Assembly: GCF_000816305.1 (NCBI RefSeq)
Contig: NZ_CP007773.1
Location: forward strand, 496,001-560,000
Origin: Campylobacter subantarcticus LMG 24377
Lineage (GTDB): Bacteria > Campylobacterota > Campylobacteria > Campylobacterales > Campylobacteraceae
Length of the DNA: 64,000 nt
Direction: 5' to 3'
A model generated the notes under the pieces. The model did no database searches and had not been told where the DNA came from. It was given only the letters and a program-made list of their open reading frames with translations. Shown here in pieces: positions 8,388 through 21,255 of this stretch (positions within the stretch are counted from its first letter, which is position 1; every line of letters begins with the position of its first letter). The position numbers and the translations under genes were made by a program.

Positions 8388-9074
8388 ATGGATAATTCAC
8401 TATCAGGATATACTAAAAAATATGATAATGAGGGGTATGGCTTGCAATATCCAGATGGGCATGTTATAAGATTTTATGAGAGAATCTTAAAATATAAATT
8501 AAATAAAACAAGTGGAAATTTACTTGATTTTGGTTGCGGAAATGGAGTACACTCTAAATATTTTCAAGATGTGACGGGGGGGGGTATTAATACCTATGGT
8601 ATAGATATTATTCCTAGCTTAAAAAATACTTGGAAAAAAGATCCTAGTATAAATGAAGATAGTTTTCATGTTATTACGCCTAATTCTAGCTTTAAAAATT
8701 TATTTAATGTAAAAATGGATTTTATTTTTGCAAATCAAAGTTTATATTATCTACCAAGCAAAGATTTTCAAAAAACTATTGAAGAATTTTATGATTTATG
8801 TAATGATGGAGCAATAATTTTCGCGACAATGATTAGCTCTAAAGCTTATCAAGAATTTGTTATAGGAAATGTCAAAGAAAATGGTTTGGTAGAAGTAAAA
8901 TCTAGTCCAAGATTAAATGATGAATCTACTTATATAAATTTTACAAAAACAATTGAAGAGTTAAAAGAGAAATTTAAACCTTTCAAGCCATTATTTTGGG
9001 GAGATTATGAACTGATAAATTTATATAATTTTGAAGGAAGTGTACAGCATTTTATTTATATAGGAGAAAAATAA
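8388..9074 (+). CDS. SAM-dependent methyltransferase with phase-variable G tract
   Basis: A 228-residue soluble protein. Residues 45-53 (LLDFGCGNG) are the SAM-binding motif I of class I methyltransferases and D73 in YGIDI fits the motif II acidic residue; the rest is an alpha/beta Rossmann-like fold. The substrate is not evident. Nine consecutive G bases (8576-8584) encode part of T63-G64-G65-G66 between the two motifs. A change of one base would shift the frame and abolish the protein, so it looks like a contingency gene, here in the open frame. It sits alone between the tRNA array and the rRNA operon and ends with its own terminator, consistent with an accessory insertion. Confidence 0.85.
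   Translation: MDNSLSGYTKKYDNEGYGLQYPDGHVIRFYERILKYKLNKTSGNLLDFGCGNGVHSKYFQDVTGGGINTYGIDIIPSLKNTWKKDPSINEDSFHVITPNSSFKNLFNVKMDFIFANQSLYYLPSKDFQKTIEEFYDLCNDGAIIFATMISSKAYQEFVIGNVKENGLVEVKSSPRLNDESTYINFTKTIEELKEKFKPFKPLFWGDYELINLYNFEGSVQHFIYIGEK
8576..8584 (+). repeat. Homopolymeric G9 tract inside the methyltransferase gene
   Basis: Nine G bases in an AT-rich gene. G tracts of about eight or more are known to vary in length in Campylobacter and switch gene expression by frameshift. Confidence 0.95.
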
Positions 9075-9082
9075 TTTTATAT

Positions 9083-9117
9083 GATAAAGACTTGACAAAG
9101 TCTTTATCTTGCTTTTT
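9083..9117 (+). terminator. Terminator of the methyltransferase gene
   Basis: GATAAAGACTT (9083-9093) pairs with AAGTCTTTATC (9098-9108) around a GACA loop, followed by TTGCTTTTT. Confidence 0.75.
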
Positions 9118-9330
9118 GTTATTATAGCTACCAATTATTCTGTTTATCCCCCCCCCCTTTTTTTTTTAAACACACTTTACTTCATACACTCTATATTAAT
9201 ACATTTTAGTTCTTTTATATTCTTTTATATCTATTATTCTATATTTATAAATTCTCCTTTCTCTTTCTATAAATTTCTTTTTTACTTTCATTTTCTTTTT
9301 TCATTTAATAAAATTTTAAGCTTTTGTTGC
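9109..9330. other. Gene-free, G-depleted leader upstream of the rRNA operon
   Basis: No supportable gene lies between the methyltransferase terminator and the rRNA promoter. By hand count, bases 9121-9300 contain 3 G and 37 C on the given strand. A 101-codon open frame exists only because the stretch is T-rich; it encodes a phenylalanine/isoleucine string with no convincing start, so it is not called. The reverse strand, which would carry the G10 tract, is full of stops. Confidence 0.8.
9148..9167. repeat. C10 followed by T10 homopolymer tracts, intergenic
   Basis: Ten C bases (9148-9157) are followed directly by ten T bases (9158-9167), about 165 bases upstream of the rRNA -10 box. On the reverse strand this reads A10-G10. 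No open frame crosses it. Confidence 0.95.
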
Positions 9331-9336
9331 TATAAT
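9331..9336 (+). promoter_or_regulatory. Promoter -10 box of the rRNA operon
   Basis: TATAAT is preceded by GTTGC and a T-rich upstream region, about 250 bases before the 16S gene. It is the best match in the leader; the start would be near 9343. Confidence 0.65.
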
Positions 9337-9404
9337 TTCATTTCCTTTTTAAATGAAAGGGTTTTAAAAAAAGCTAAGATTTTTCGTCTTAATTTTTTAG
9401 TATT

Positions 9405-9415
9405 TGTTCTTTAAA
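9405..9415 (+). promoter_or_regulatory. boxA-like antitermination element in the rRNA leader
   Basis: TGTTCTTTAAA is close to the bacterial boxA consensus (TGCTCTTTAAC) recognised by NusB/NusE and lies between the promoter and 16S as expected. nusB is encoded at 36436. Confidence 0.5.
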
Positions 9416-9585
9416 TTATTAATATTGTTAATCAAATCTTATAGTCAATCTTTGAAATCTAAATAAGTGATCGATTGAGCCAGAGATTTACTTTAATGTA
9501 AATCTTCAATTAAAATAAAAGATTATTTTTTAATCTTTAAAATACTTTTTCTTTGAAGAAAAAGATTAAACTTATCCAATTATTT

Positions 9586-11101
<1,516 letters not shown>

Positions 11102-11192
11102 AGAGTACAAACTGATAAGTCTCACAACTATCAGTTCATATAAACTCAATCATCCTTGTTTAGATTTCAAAGATTGATGAAAAGCTAATTTT

Positions 11193-11268
11193 GGGGAATT
11201 AGCTCAGCTGGGAGAGCGCCTGCTTTGCACGCAGGAGGTCAGCGGTTCGATCCCGCTATTCTCCACCA
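11193..11268 (+). tRNA. tRNA-Ala (TGC)
   Basis: 76 nt with encoded CCA in the 16S-23S spacer. The acceptor GGGGAAT pairs with ATTCTCC and the anticodon loop is TTTGCAC. Ala precedes Ile, the Campylobacter order. Confidence 0.97.
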
Positions 11269-11276
11269 TTTATTAA

Positions 11277-11353
11277 GGGCCTATAGCTCAGCTGGTTAGA
11301 GTGCACCCCTGATAAGGGTGAGGTCACAAGTTCAAGTCTTGTTAGGCCCACCA
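11277..11353 (+). tRNA. tRNA-Ile (GAT)
   Basis: 77 nt with encoded CCA, eight bases after tRNA-Ala. The acceptor GGGCCTA pairs with TAGGCCC and the anticodon loop is CTGATAA. Confidence 0.97.
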
Positions 11354-11837
11354 TAAAAAGATTTGTTTATCAATCATAAATAAAGTTTTAAAACTTAAAG
11401 TAAGTATATAGCTAAATAAAATAAGAATATAAAGCATTTTACTTTATTTATTATATTTTTAAATTATTTAAACTCTTGATATATACTTCCTTTAGGTTTT
11501 AAGACCTATATAAATAAAACATAAACATATGATTTATTTTTTATGATAATTATTTAAAATATTTTATTGGTTATTGTTTATTTAACGTTATTTGAATTAT
11601 CATTGTTAAGAGTCACAAGCAAGTTTTAATAAAAACAATTTTACAGGACTTGTTAAAGGATAAAACCTAACTATCTTTTCTTTAGCTTTTAGTTAAAGAC
11701 AAGTTTTAAACTCACAGCTTATTAGACTAATGTTTTTTAGTTTTGTTAAGTGTTTAAATGCTTTCCGTCTTAAGATAGTAAAGTCTTATCATAAAAACTT
11801 TAACAAGGAAGTGATGCGTTTTAGAATGAATTTAAAA
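11354..11837 (+). other. Gene-free spacer between tRNA-Ile and 23S, with processing stems
   Basis: No ORF or tRNA is seen. It contains the 5' halves of pairings with the region after 23S. TTAACAAGGAAGTGATGC (11800-11817) is the exact complement of 14751-14768, an 18-bp stem of the kind cut by RNase III. Farther out, TGTTAAGAG (11604-11612) and AGCAAGTT (11618-11625) match the complement of 14864-14878 with a small bulge. Confidence 0.8.
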
Positions 11838-14744
<2,907 letters not shown>

Positions 14745-14940
14745 ATTTAAGCATCACTTCCTTGTTAAGGTTTTTAATAAAGCTTTGAATATTTTTATAT
14801 GAAATGTTTGTATAAAAATTATATTTTTAGTTTATAAAATCTTACAAGTAAAGTTTATATTAGAACTTGCTCTTAACATTGTTTTTTAAGTATTCTTGAT
14901 AAAAATAGTATAAAGTTTAAATAGAATATTTAAATAACAA

Positions 14941-15059
14941 TGTCCGTGATTATACAGATGTGGAGACGCCTTGCTCCATCCCGAACCAAGAAGCTAAGCA
15001 CATCGTGGGTGATGATACTACGCCTTACTGGCATGGGGAAAGTAGCTCATTGCGGACTT
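14941..15059 (+). rRNA. rrf: 5S ribosomal RNA
   Basis: The 119-nt gene closes with GTCCG near 14942 pairing with CGGAC near 15053 and contains CCATCCCGAACC and GAAGCTAAGC, hallmarks of 5S RNA. About 196 bases separate it from 23S. No intrinsic terminator is evident directly after it. Confidence 0.95.
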
Positions 15060-15249
15060 GTTAATTCTCTTATTATTCTTACTTATTACTTAGATAAATC
15101 CTTAATTAGTTTATTCTTTACTTTTTTAATTAGTGATAGTTTTTATAGTTTTATAATTTATTTCTTTATGGTTTTTATGTAATGAATATCTTTCTAGGAA
15201 AGTGATTAATTATAATAAAGAGCTTTTAAGAGATAGTTGTGAAAAGTAG

Positions 15250-15350
<101 letters not shown>

Positions 15351-15430
15351 GGTGCGATCATGAATTATTTATAGTTTTTTGGTGTTTAGTGGTTTAGTTT
15401 TTATTGCTTGTGGTGGATTAGTTTGATTAG

Positions 15431-15466
15431 TTGGTTTAGTTGGTTTAGTTGGTTTAGTTGGTTTAG
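15431..15466 (+). repeat. 4 perfect tandem copies of a second 9-bp unit TTGGTTTAG
   Basis: Four identical 9-bp units, flanked by degenerate copies on both sides (TTTGATTAG before, TTGGTGGTG after). The unit differs from the TTCTTTTAT repeat 80 bases upstream. Confidence 0.93.
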
Positions 15467-16018
15467 TTGGTGGTGCTTTGTAGATTGTATTAAATTATTT
15501 TAATAATTTATGGCACCTTGTTTTAATTTTTAATTGTGTATATCTTTTTTATTGATTTACTAAATTTGCTTTTATGTGTTTTTAGTTGAAATTGTAGTTT
15601 TATATTTTTTGCTTGGAGTGTGTATTATAAAATTAGTATATTAGTTGGCTACTTGGTTATTTGGTTAGATTATTATAGATGTTTTTATTTATTTAAGGCA
15701 TTGTTTTTCTTTTATCATTAATAGACTTAGGGGATTGTTGATTAATATAAGAAAGTAGATTATTAAGGCAATTAGTATAGTTATGATTTATTAATGGTTT
15801 ATGGGAGAAGTGTAGTTTTTAATTATTTTTTATAGTTTTTAGGTTGTGTTGATATGATTGAATTATTATAATGATTGATTAGTGGGTTGGGTTTGAAAAT
15901 TTAGTTGTAGCTTACTAATGTACTTAAATTGGTATATGGAAATAAAAATTTAAAAAGATATTAATTGGTAAAATATGTATTTGGTTTGTAAGAGATTTTT
16001 ATATGGGTTTTACTAGAT

Positions 16019-16024
16019 TATAAT
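16019..16024 (+). promoter_or_regulatory. Promoter -10 box very close to the helicase start
   Basis: TATAAT at 16019-16024 puts the expected transcription start about 16030-16032, only a few bases before the ATG at 16036, with no ribosome binding site between them. This suggests a leaderless or near-leaderless mRNA. Confidence 0.5.
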
Positions 16025-16035
16025 ATAATGTTAAG

Positions 16036-17385
16036 ATGATATTAAGTAGATTGGAAAATTTTTTAAGAGATAATAATATATTTTTAAGTGGTGGCGCAGG
16101 TGTCGGTAAGTCTTTTTTAACTACAGAGCTTATAAGATCTTATAGAGCTCAAGGAAAAATCGTCGTTGTATTGGGTTCTACTGCACTTAGTGTTTTTAAT
16201 ATAGGTGGGGTTACTTTACATAGTTTTTTTGCTTTTAAAAGATGTCAAAATTATGATGAGTTGTATTATGAAGATAGGAAACAAAAAGATAAACTAGAAA
16301 AATTAAAGAGAATTTTAAAACAATGTGATTTGTTGGTTATTGATGAAATCTCTATGGTAAGTGCCTCATTGATGGAAATGATTTATTACAGATTATCAAG
16401 AAGTGGTTTTAATGGTAAAATTTTATTAGTTGGAGATTTTTTTCAACTTCCACCTGTGGTTAAATATAAAGAAAATCAAACTCAAAATACTTTATTTCAA
16501 AATACTTTATATGCTTTTTCTTCGCAAGCTTGGAATGATCTTAAATTTATTAATTTAAAACTTAGCATTGCAAAAAGAACTCTAGATAAGCAATTTTATG
16601 AATATTTGTTTTTTCTTAGAATGGGTGAAGTGAATAAAGAAATGTTAAATTTCTTTAAAAAAATGCTAATTAGTTCAAAAAATTTACTTGAGTATATGGA
16701 TGAATATACTCTATTGTGTGCCACAAATAAAAAAACTAATCATATTAATACTGAAAAATTAAATCTTTTGCAAGGTGAAGAAAGCATATTTAAGGCAAAA
16801 GCTGAAAAACTAGATTGTGCTTTAGATGATAAAACTTATGAGCAGTGGATTAATGGGCTTAATTCTTTGAGTGAGTTAAAATTAAAAATAGGTGTTAAGA
16901 TTATTTTTTGTGTGAATAATAAAGAAGAAAATTATTATAATGGGGAGCAGGGTATTGTTTTAGATTTTGCAAAAGACAAAGAGCAAGAATATGTTCTGAT
17001 AGAAAAAAATAATGGTGAAAGATTGAAATTAAAACCATATGAATATACCTTGGAAGAGTATGAGCTTGATGCAAATGAAAAATTAGAAATTAAAATAAAA
17101 GCCAAATTTATTCAATTTCCTATAAAATTAGCTTATGCTATAACAATTCATAAATCTCAAGGTATGAGTATAGATAAATTAATATGTGACATAGATGGAA
17201 TTTTTGAAAAAGGACAATTATATGTTGCTTTATCAAGAGCTATTAATCCAAATAATTTAAAAATTGTATATAATTATAAAATTCCTTTTGAAAATTATTT
17301 TTTAAATATTTTAAAGATAGATAAAGAAGTTAAGCGGTTTTATTTAGAAGAAAAATTTATAAATTTAGAAGAGAATTTGGAGTAA
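16036..17385 (+). CDS. PIF1/RecD-like superfamily 1 helicase
   Basis: A 449-residue ATPase. Residues 19-26 (GGAGVGKS) are the Walker A motif, LLVIDEISMV near 98 is Walker B, and LLVGDFFQLPPV near 136 is SF1 motif III. The C-terminus has YAITIHKSQGMSIDKL and LYVALSRA, the motifs V/VI of PIF1/RecD relatives. It lacks the large N-terminal regions of RecD, so a small PIF1-like DNA helicase is the best call. Gene order helicase, periplasmic protein, lolA, secA matches C. jejuni Cj0945-0942 from memory. The start is the first in-frame ATG; no Shine-Dalgarno is visible. Confidence 0.88.
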   Translation: MILSRLENFLRDNNIFLSGGAGVGKSFLTTELIRSYRAQGKIVVVLGSTALSVFNIGGVTLHSFFAFKRCQNYDELYYEDRKQKDKLEKLKRILKQCDLLVIDEISMVSASLMEMIYYRLSRSGFNGKILLVGDFFQLPPVVKYKENQTQNTLFQNTLYAFSSQAWNDLKFINLKLSIAKRTLDKQFYEYLFFLRMGEVNKEMLNFFKKMLISSKNLLEYMDEYTLLCATNKKTNHINTEKLNLLQGEESIFKAKAEKLDCALDDKTYEQWINGLNSLSELKLKIGVKIIFCVNNKEENYYNGEQGIVLDFAKDKEQEYVLIEKNNGERLKLKPYEYTLEEYELDANEKLEIKIKAKFIQFPIKLAYAITIHKSQGMSIDKLICDIDGIFEKGQLYVALSRAINPNNLKIVYNYKIPFENYFLNILKIDKEVKRFYLEEKFINLEENLE

Positions 17386-17387
17386 AT

Positions 17388-18032
17388 ATGAAACGGATTG
17401 TAATTTTATTTTTTTCTTTTTGTGGTATTTATGCTAATTCTTTGAGTATAGAAGATTTTAGAACAGATTTGTATTCAAAAGTTGGAAATAATACTTTAAA
17501 AAAGATTGAAATAACTTTAGATTTTGAGGGAGAAAATTTAGATCAAAAGAAAATCATAGACGCATTAAATACTATTGTATCTAGTTATTTTTATGAAGAT
17601 TTGTTCACAGAAGTGGGTAAAAATAACTTCAAAGAAACTTTGCTTAAATTTAGTAATAAAAAATACAAAACTCAAATAAAAAATATTTACATTTTAAAAA
17701 TTAACTCAGTGGCTCAATTTGATATAGAAGAACTGAAGCGTTTTGTAAAAGATTTAGAAAAAAAAGACAAAGATTTAAAAGAAACTGCTAATCAAGAAGA
17801 AATTCAAAATATTCTTAAAGTTACTAAAACTTCAGATCAAAATAATACCCAACCAAAAGATATGAATGCTACTCAAACAAGCAGTGCTAAAGATAGCAAT
17901 GTAAGTTTCAATCAAGATGTTAATGCAAGCAAAGAGGCTATGGATATGATTTTAAAAACTATGGAAAATACTCAAATGCAAATATTAGTACCAAGCAAAG
18001 AACAAGATTTATTCAAAGAAATACCATTTTGA
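17388..18032 (+). CDS. Periplasmic protein of unknown function
   Basis: A 214-residue protein that starts two bases after the helicase stop. Residues 1-17 (MKRIVILFFSFCGIYAN) form a signal peptide. A compact domain follows (about 35-125), with a pattern of strands and helices weakly like FliL-type domains, but I cannot support that name. From residue 125 it is a lysine/asparagine/serine-rich, probably flexible region. It is conserved in position in C. jejuni (Cj0944, from memory). The stop abuts the lolA stop on the other strand. Confidence 0.75.
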   Translation: MKRIVILFFSFCGIYANSLSIEDFRTDLYSKVGNNTLKKIEITLDFEGENLDQKKIIDALNTIVSSYFYEDLFTEVGKNNFKETLLKFSNKKYKTQIKNIYILKINSVAQFDIEELKRFVKDLEKKDKDLKETANQEEIQNILKVTKTSDQNNTQPKDMNATQTSSAKDSNVSFNQDVNASKEAMDMILKTMENTQMQILVPSKEQDLFKEIPF

Positions 18033-18539
18033 TTATTGGATTATATCAAAATGGCTTGGGATTTTTGGTATAAAAATATTTTCGTTAATATTTTGATCAA
18101 ATTTTTGGTTGTAAAAATAAATAATGACTAAATTTCCTAATTCATCTTTATAAGAAATACTGTTAAGATTGCTATTTTTTAGCTTGATGTTGTATATAAT
18201 ATTTTCGTATTTTGCTTCATAGTTTTCATGAGATATTAATTTTGCATTTTTAAAAATTGCTTGAAGATTTGGTAAATTTTGCAATTGAGTATAAATGGCT
18301 TGTTCTAATTCAGGTTCTACAATCACAACTTCTTTGTGATTGATATAGATTTGCTTTTTATTTGGCTTAGTATAATTCCAAAAGGCTTTATTTTGAGTAA
18401 TGATAAAATTTCCCTTATAATTTAGTGAAGAATTATTACTTTGTACTTTTTGTTCAAAATCACTGCTAAAATTTTTAAAATTTATATTAAATGCAAAAAT
18501 ATTACAAGAAAATATCATTGAAAATACAAAATATCTCAT
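18033..18539 (-). CDS. lolA: Outer-membrane lipoprotein carrier protein LolA
   Basis: Periplasmic chaperone that carries lipoproteins from the LolCDE complex to the outer membrane. The 168-residue protein has a signal peptide (residues 1-16), then the half-barrel fold seen in this family, with YKGNFIITQNKAFWNYTKPNKKQ and EVVIVEPELEQA as the recognisable stretches. It is short compared with enterobacterial LolA (about 200 residues) but normal for Campylobacter. It is transcribed divergently from secA and is convergent with the gene at 17388, whose stop is adjacent. Confidence 0.88.
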   Translation of the reverse strand: MRYFVFSMIFSCNIFAFNINFKNFSSDFEQKVQSNNSSLNYKGNFIITQNKAFWNYTKPNKKQIYINHKEVVIVEPELEQAIYTQLQNLPNLQAIFKNAKLISHENYEAKYENIIYNIKLKNSNLNSISYKDELGNLVIIYFYNQKFDQNINENIFIPKIPSHFDIIQ

Positions 18540-18617
18540 TATTGTCCTTTAAAAATTTTGCAAATTATATAAAATTTATGCAAATGAAATTTTATATAGT
18601 TCTAATTAAAATCAAGA

Positions 18618-18623
18618 TATAAT
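18618..18623 (+). promoter_or_regulatory. secA promoter -10 box
   Basis: TATAAT lies 33 bases before the secA ATG at 18656, in the 116-bp divergent spacer shared with lolA. AAAGG at 18644-18648 is the ribosome binding site. Confidence 0.6.
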
Positions 18624-18655
18624 CTAGCATATATTTTTATAGTTAAAGGTAAAAA

Positions 18656-21247
18656 ATGTTTTCTAGCGTATTTAAAGTAATATTTGGCACAAAAAATGAT
18701 CGAGAAGTAAAAAAATATCTAAAAAGAGTTACTCAAATAAATGCTTTAGAAAATAAATATGAAAATTTAAGTGATGATGAACTTAAAAAAACTTTTTTGG
18801 ATTTTCAAAAACAAGTACAAGAAGAAAAAATAACTTTAGATGAAATTTTAAATGATATTTTTGCGATAGTTAGAGAAGTTGGTAAAAGAACTTTAAATAT
18901 GCGTCATTTTGATGTGCAATTAATAGGTGGTATGGTTTTACATGATGGCAAAATAGCTGAAATGAAAACAGGCGAGGGTAAAACCTTGGTTGCAACTTTA
19001 CCTGTTGTATTAAATGCTATGAGTGGTAAAGGTGTGCATGTAGTTACTGTAAATGATTATTTAGCTAAAAGAGATGCAGAGCAAATGAGTGCTATTTATA
19101 ATTTTTTAGGTTTTAGTGTTGGAGTGATACTTTCAGAACAAAATAGTGATGAAGCACATAAAAAAGCTTATGAGTGCGATATAACTTATGGTACAAATAA
19201 TGAATTCGGCTTTGATTATTTGCGTGATAATATGAAATTTTCAAAACTTGAAAAAGTACAAAGAGAGCATAATTTTGTTATAGTTGATGAAGTAGATAGT
19301 ATTTTAATAGATGAGGCAAGAACTCCACTTATAATAAGCGGACCTACAAATAGAACTTTGGATGGTTACATTAAAGCAAATGAAGTAGCAAAACAAATGC
19401 AAAAAGGCCTAGCAGCTACTACTCCTCAAGAATTACCAAGTGGTGATTTTGTTATTGATGAGAAAAATAGGACTATTATGATTACAGAGGCTGGAATTTC
19501 TAAGGCTGAAAAATTATTTGGAGTGGAAAATTTATATAGCTTAGATAATGCAATATTAGCCCATCAGCTTGATCAGGCCTTAAAAGCACATAATTTATTT
19601 GAAAAAGATGTGCATTATGTATTAAGAGATAAAGAAGTTGTAATTGTTGATGAATTTACGGGAAGGTTAAGCGAAGGAAGACGTTTTAGTGATGGTTTAC
19701 ACCAAGCACTAGAGGCTAAAGAAGGGGTGAAAATTCAAGAAGAGAGTCAAACTTTAGCAGATATTACTTTTCAAAACTATTTTAGAATGTATAAAAAATT
19801 AGCAGGTATGACAGGTACTGCACAAACTGAAGCAACAGAATTTTCTCAAATTTATAATTTAGATGTGGTTTCTATACCTACAAATATACAGGTTGCAAGA
19901 ATAGATAAAGATGATTTAATTTATAAAACTCAAGAAGAAAAATTTAAAGCAGTTATTGAAGAAATAAAAAAAGCAAATGCAAAAGGTCAACCGGTTTTAG
20001 TAGGGACTGCAAGTATTGAAAGAAGTGAAGTATTTCATAACATGCTTGTAAAAGAACGTATTCCTCATCATGTGCTTAACGCTAAAAATCACGAACAAGA
20101 AGCTTTGATCATACAAGATGCGGGTAAAAAAGGTGCAGTAACTATAGCTACCAATATGGCGGGTCGTGGGGTTGATATAAAAATAGATGATGAAATAAAA
20201 GCTTTAGGAGGGCTTTATATCATAGGAACTGAACGCCATGAAAGTAGAAGAATAGATAATCAACTTCGTGGACGTGCAGGGCGTCAAGGTGATCCTGGTG
20301 TAAGTAGATTTTATTTAAGTTTAGAGGACAATCTTTTGAGAATTTTTGGTGGTGATCGTATTAAAAACATCATGGAAAGATTAGGTATAGAAGAGGGTGA
20401 GCATATAGAAAGTCGCATTGTTACAAGAGCTGTTGAGAATGCACAAAAAAAAGTTGAAAGTTTACATTTTGAAAGTAGAAAACATTTGCTTGAATATGAT
20501 GATGTGGCTAATGAACAAAGAAAGACCATTTATAATTATAGAAATGAATTACTAGATGAAGAATTTGACTTGCAAGATAAGATTTTAAAAAATATTGCTG
20601 AATATAGCAATCATTTGGTAAGTCAAATTTATCTAAATGCAGAGCTTGAAGATGATGTTAAACATTTTGAAAGCTTAAAGCAAAAAGTAAGTTATGAGTG
20701 TAATCTTGAGCTTAGCGAAGCTGATTTTAAAGACTTGGGTGTAATTGAAGTAGAAAATAAATTAAGTGAAATTTTAGAAAAAGCTTACAAAGATAAAATG
20801 AATATTATTGAAGATAAGGAAGCTAGAAAAATTGAAAGAATTCTATATCTTCAAATTTTGGATAATCTATGGAGAGAGCATTTATACCAAATGGATATTT
20901 TGAAAACTGGTATAGGTTTAAGAAGTTATAATCAAAAAGATCCTTTAGTAGAATACAAAAAAGAAAGTTATAATCTTTTCATGGAGCTTGTTGAGCGTGT
21001 TAAATTTGATAGTTTGAAATTGTTATTTAATGTAGTTTTTACTCAAAAAGAAGCACAAAATTTTGAAGAAAGAAGCCATGAACAAAACGAGCAGTTTTTA
21101 GCTAGTACTACAGAAAGTGGTGTTAATGAAAATGGTGAAGCACAAATTACTAAAGTGCCTAGAAATTCACCTTGTCCTTGCGGTAGTGGTAAAAAATATA
21201 AAGAATGCCATGGTAAAAGTGGTCCTAAAAAAGGTATTTTAGCTTAA
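18656..21247 (+). CDS. secA: Protein translocase ATPase SecA
   Basis: Motor of the Sec pathway, which drives unfolded proteins through SecYEG. The 863-residue protein has all family parts: Walker A with [12 protein letters not shown] near residue 101, [15 protein letters not shown] near 207, the preprotein-binding domain, the second nucleotide-binding fold with [10 protein letters not shown] near 542, a helical scaffold, and a C-terminal zinc-binding [13 protein letters not shown] that binds SecB in other bacteria. Its start is supported by AAAGG eight bases upstream. flgR begins 8 bases after the stop, suggesting a shared transcript. Confidence 0.98.
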   Translation: MFSSVFKVIFGTKNDREVKKYLKRVTQINALENKYENLSDDELKKTFLDFQKQVQEEKITLDEILNDIFAIVREVGKRTLNMRHFDVQLIGGMVLHDGKIAEMKTGEGKTLVATLPVVLNAMSGKGVHVVTVNDYLAKRDAEQMSAIYNFLGFSVGVILSEQNSDEAHKKAYECDITYGTNNEFGFDYLRDNMKFSKLEKVQREHNFVIVDEVDSILIDEARTPLIISGPTNRTLDGYIKANEVAKQMQKGLAATTPQELPSGDFVIDEKNRTIMITEAGISKAEKLFGVENLYSLDNAILAHQLDQALKAHNLFEKDVHYVLRDKEVVIVDEFTGRLSEGRRFSDGLHQALEAKEGVKIQEESQTLADITFQNYFRMYKKLAGMTGTAQTEATEFSQIYNLDVVSIPTNIQVARIDKDDLIYKTQEEKFKAVIEEIKKANAKGQPVLVGTASIERSEVFHNMLVKERIPHHVLNAKNHEQEALIIQDAGKKGAVTIATNMAGRGVDIKIDDEIKALGGLYIIGTERHESRRIDNQLRGRAGRQGDPGVSRFYLSLEDNLLRIFGGDRIKNIMERLGIEEGEHIESRIVTRAVENAQKKVESLHFESRKHLLEYDDVANEQRKTIYNYRNELLDEEFDLQDKILKNIAEYSNHLVSQIYLNAELEDDVKHFESLKQKVSYECNLELSEADFKDLGVIEVENKLSEILEKAYKDKMNIIEDKEARKIERILYLQILDNLWREHLYQMDILKTGIGLRSYNQKDPLVEYKKESYNLFMELVERVKFDSLKLLFNVVFTQKEAQNFEERSHEQNEQFLASTTESGVNENGEAQITKVPRNSPCPCGSGKKYKECHGKSGPKKGILA

Positions 21248-21255
21248 GGTATGCA

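Noticed and set aside
9109-9414. 101-codon Phe/Ile-rich open frame upstream of 16S
   Set aside because: It starts with TTG inside the upstream terminator, crosses the rRNA promoter and has low-complexity composition driven by T-richness.
14940-15182. 80-codon open frame starting in 5S rRNA
   Set aside because: It overlaps the 5S gene and continues into T-rich non-coding DNA.
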